Positions 5,093 to 5,335 of a stretch of DNA of 5,335 bases are shown one piece after another (positions within the stretch are counted from its first letter, which is position 1; every line of letters begins with the position of its first letter). Under the pieces are notes generated by a model, which made no database searches, had not been told where the DNA came from, and saw nothing but the letters and a program-made list of their open reading frames with translations. The stretch is from Enterococcaceae bacterium (GTDB lineage Bacteria; Bacillota; Bacilli; Lactobacillales; Catellicoccaceae), in the NCBI GenBank assembly GCA_030150665.1, contig JASLFJ010000110.1:1-5335 (forward strand). Direction: 5' to 3'. The translations under genes were made by a program, and so were the position numbers.

Positions 5093-5335
5093 TTAATATG
5101 TATTTGTTTCAATATCAAAAGCTTCTATCATTTGTTGGGATGCTTTTTCCTGTGATGTTTTATGTAATAATTGACCTTGCACTACAAGTCGATTAGCACC
5201 TGTTGCATCACACGTGACTAATGTAACAAGTTTTTCATTAGGAACATCATCAATTAAATCTATTCTATTTGGGGGCAAACCCTCAATGAACTGCCGGACC
5301 GCCACCTGCTGACCTTGTTGGCCAGCATCACCGTA
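5093..5335 (-). CDS. Class A sortase, C-terminal end (continues past the window edge)
   Basis: Sortases are membrane-anchored cysteine transpeptidases that cut LPXTG-type signals and attach surface proteins to the peptidoglycan precursor. The - strand frame is open from the window edge and gives 80 residues. The sortase core is clear in PPNRIDLIDDV, then KLVTLVTCDATG with the catalytic Cys of the TLxTC motif, then ANRLVVQGQLL with the Arg that completes the active site. A polar tail ending ETNTY follows. The upstream catalytic His lies outside the window. The first 20 or so residues (YGDAGQQGQQVAVRQFIEG) do not resemble a sortase and come from DNA of about 62% GC, so the gene may be joined to foreign sequence there (about 5271-5285). 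A GTG at 5305 is not a credible start. The fold is sure; the left part of this fragment is doubtful. Confidence 0.85.
   Translation of the reverse strand, partial: YGDAGQQGQQVAVRQFIEGLPPNRIDLIDDVPNEKLVTLVTCDATGANRLVVQGQLLHKTSQEKASQQMIEAFDIETNTY

Overview
The window is low-GC Gram-positive DNA, and the protein sequences point to Enterococcaceae. RpoA, S13 and IF-1 read very close to what I remember of Enterococcus proteins. The strong A+T bias, the decayed transposon and the altered synteny would fit a reduced-genome relative such as Melissococcus, but that genus call is a guess.

Positions 1-4097 are the distal part of the large S10/spc/alpha ribosomal-protein cluster, all on the + strand: secY (3' half only), adk, infA, rpmJ, rpsM, rpsK, rpoA, rplQ. 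The genes are closely spaced and nearly all have a strong Shine-Dalgarno sequence. The map gene, which lies between adk and infA in Bacillus, is absent here. The 138-nt adk-infA gap instead carries a near-consensus extended -10 sigma-A promoter, so the infA-to-rplQ block can probably be transcribed independently. The genes join protein export (SecY), adenylate balance (Adk), translation initiation (IF-1), the ribosome (L36, S13, S11, L17) and the RNA polymerase alpha subunit, all growth-rate-linked functions.

Positions 4098-4767 (670 nt) hold no intact gene. First come three hairpins (4156-4198, 4229-4250, 4258-4297); the second and third look like intrinsic terminators that close the operon. 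Next is an unassigned, comparatively GC-rich stretch (about 4303-4337). After it lies a decayed IS200/IS605-type tnpB fragment in at least three reading frames (4381-4617), and then an imperfect hairpin followed by TTCAA, like the right end of such elements (4674-4704). In enterococci I would expect ecfA/cbiO, truA, rplM and rpsI after rplQ, so this looks like a rearrangement point marked by a transposon fossil.

Positions 4720-5088 are a self-contained veg unit: promoter, small Veg-family gene and a strong bidirectional terminator. Converging on it from the other side is the 3' end of a class A sortase gene on the - strand (5093 to the window edge). The last 65 bases or so jump from about 30% to about 62% GC. 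They stop resembling a sortase and read better as + strand coding DNA from a high-GC genome, so the right edge may be a chimeric junction.

I found no convincing new biological system. The points most worth a second look are the GC jump at the right edge, the TnpB fossil with its end abutting the veg promoter, and the hairpin overlapping the rpoA ribosome-binding site.
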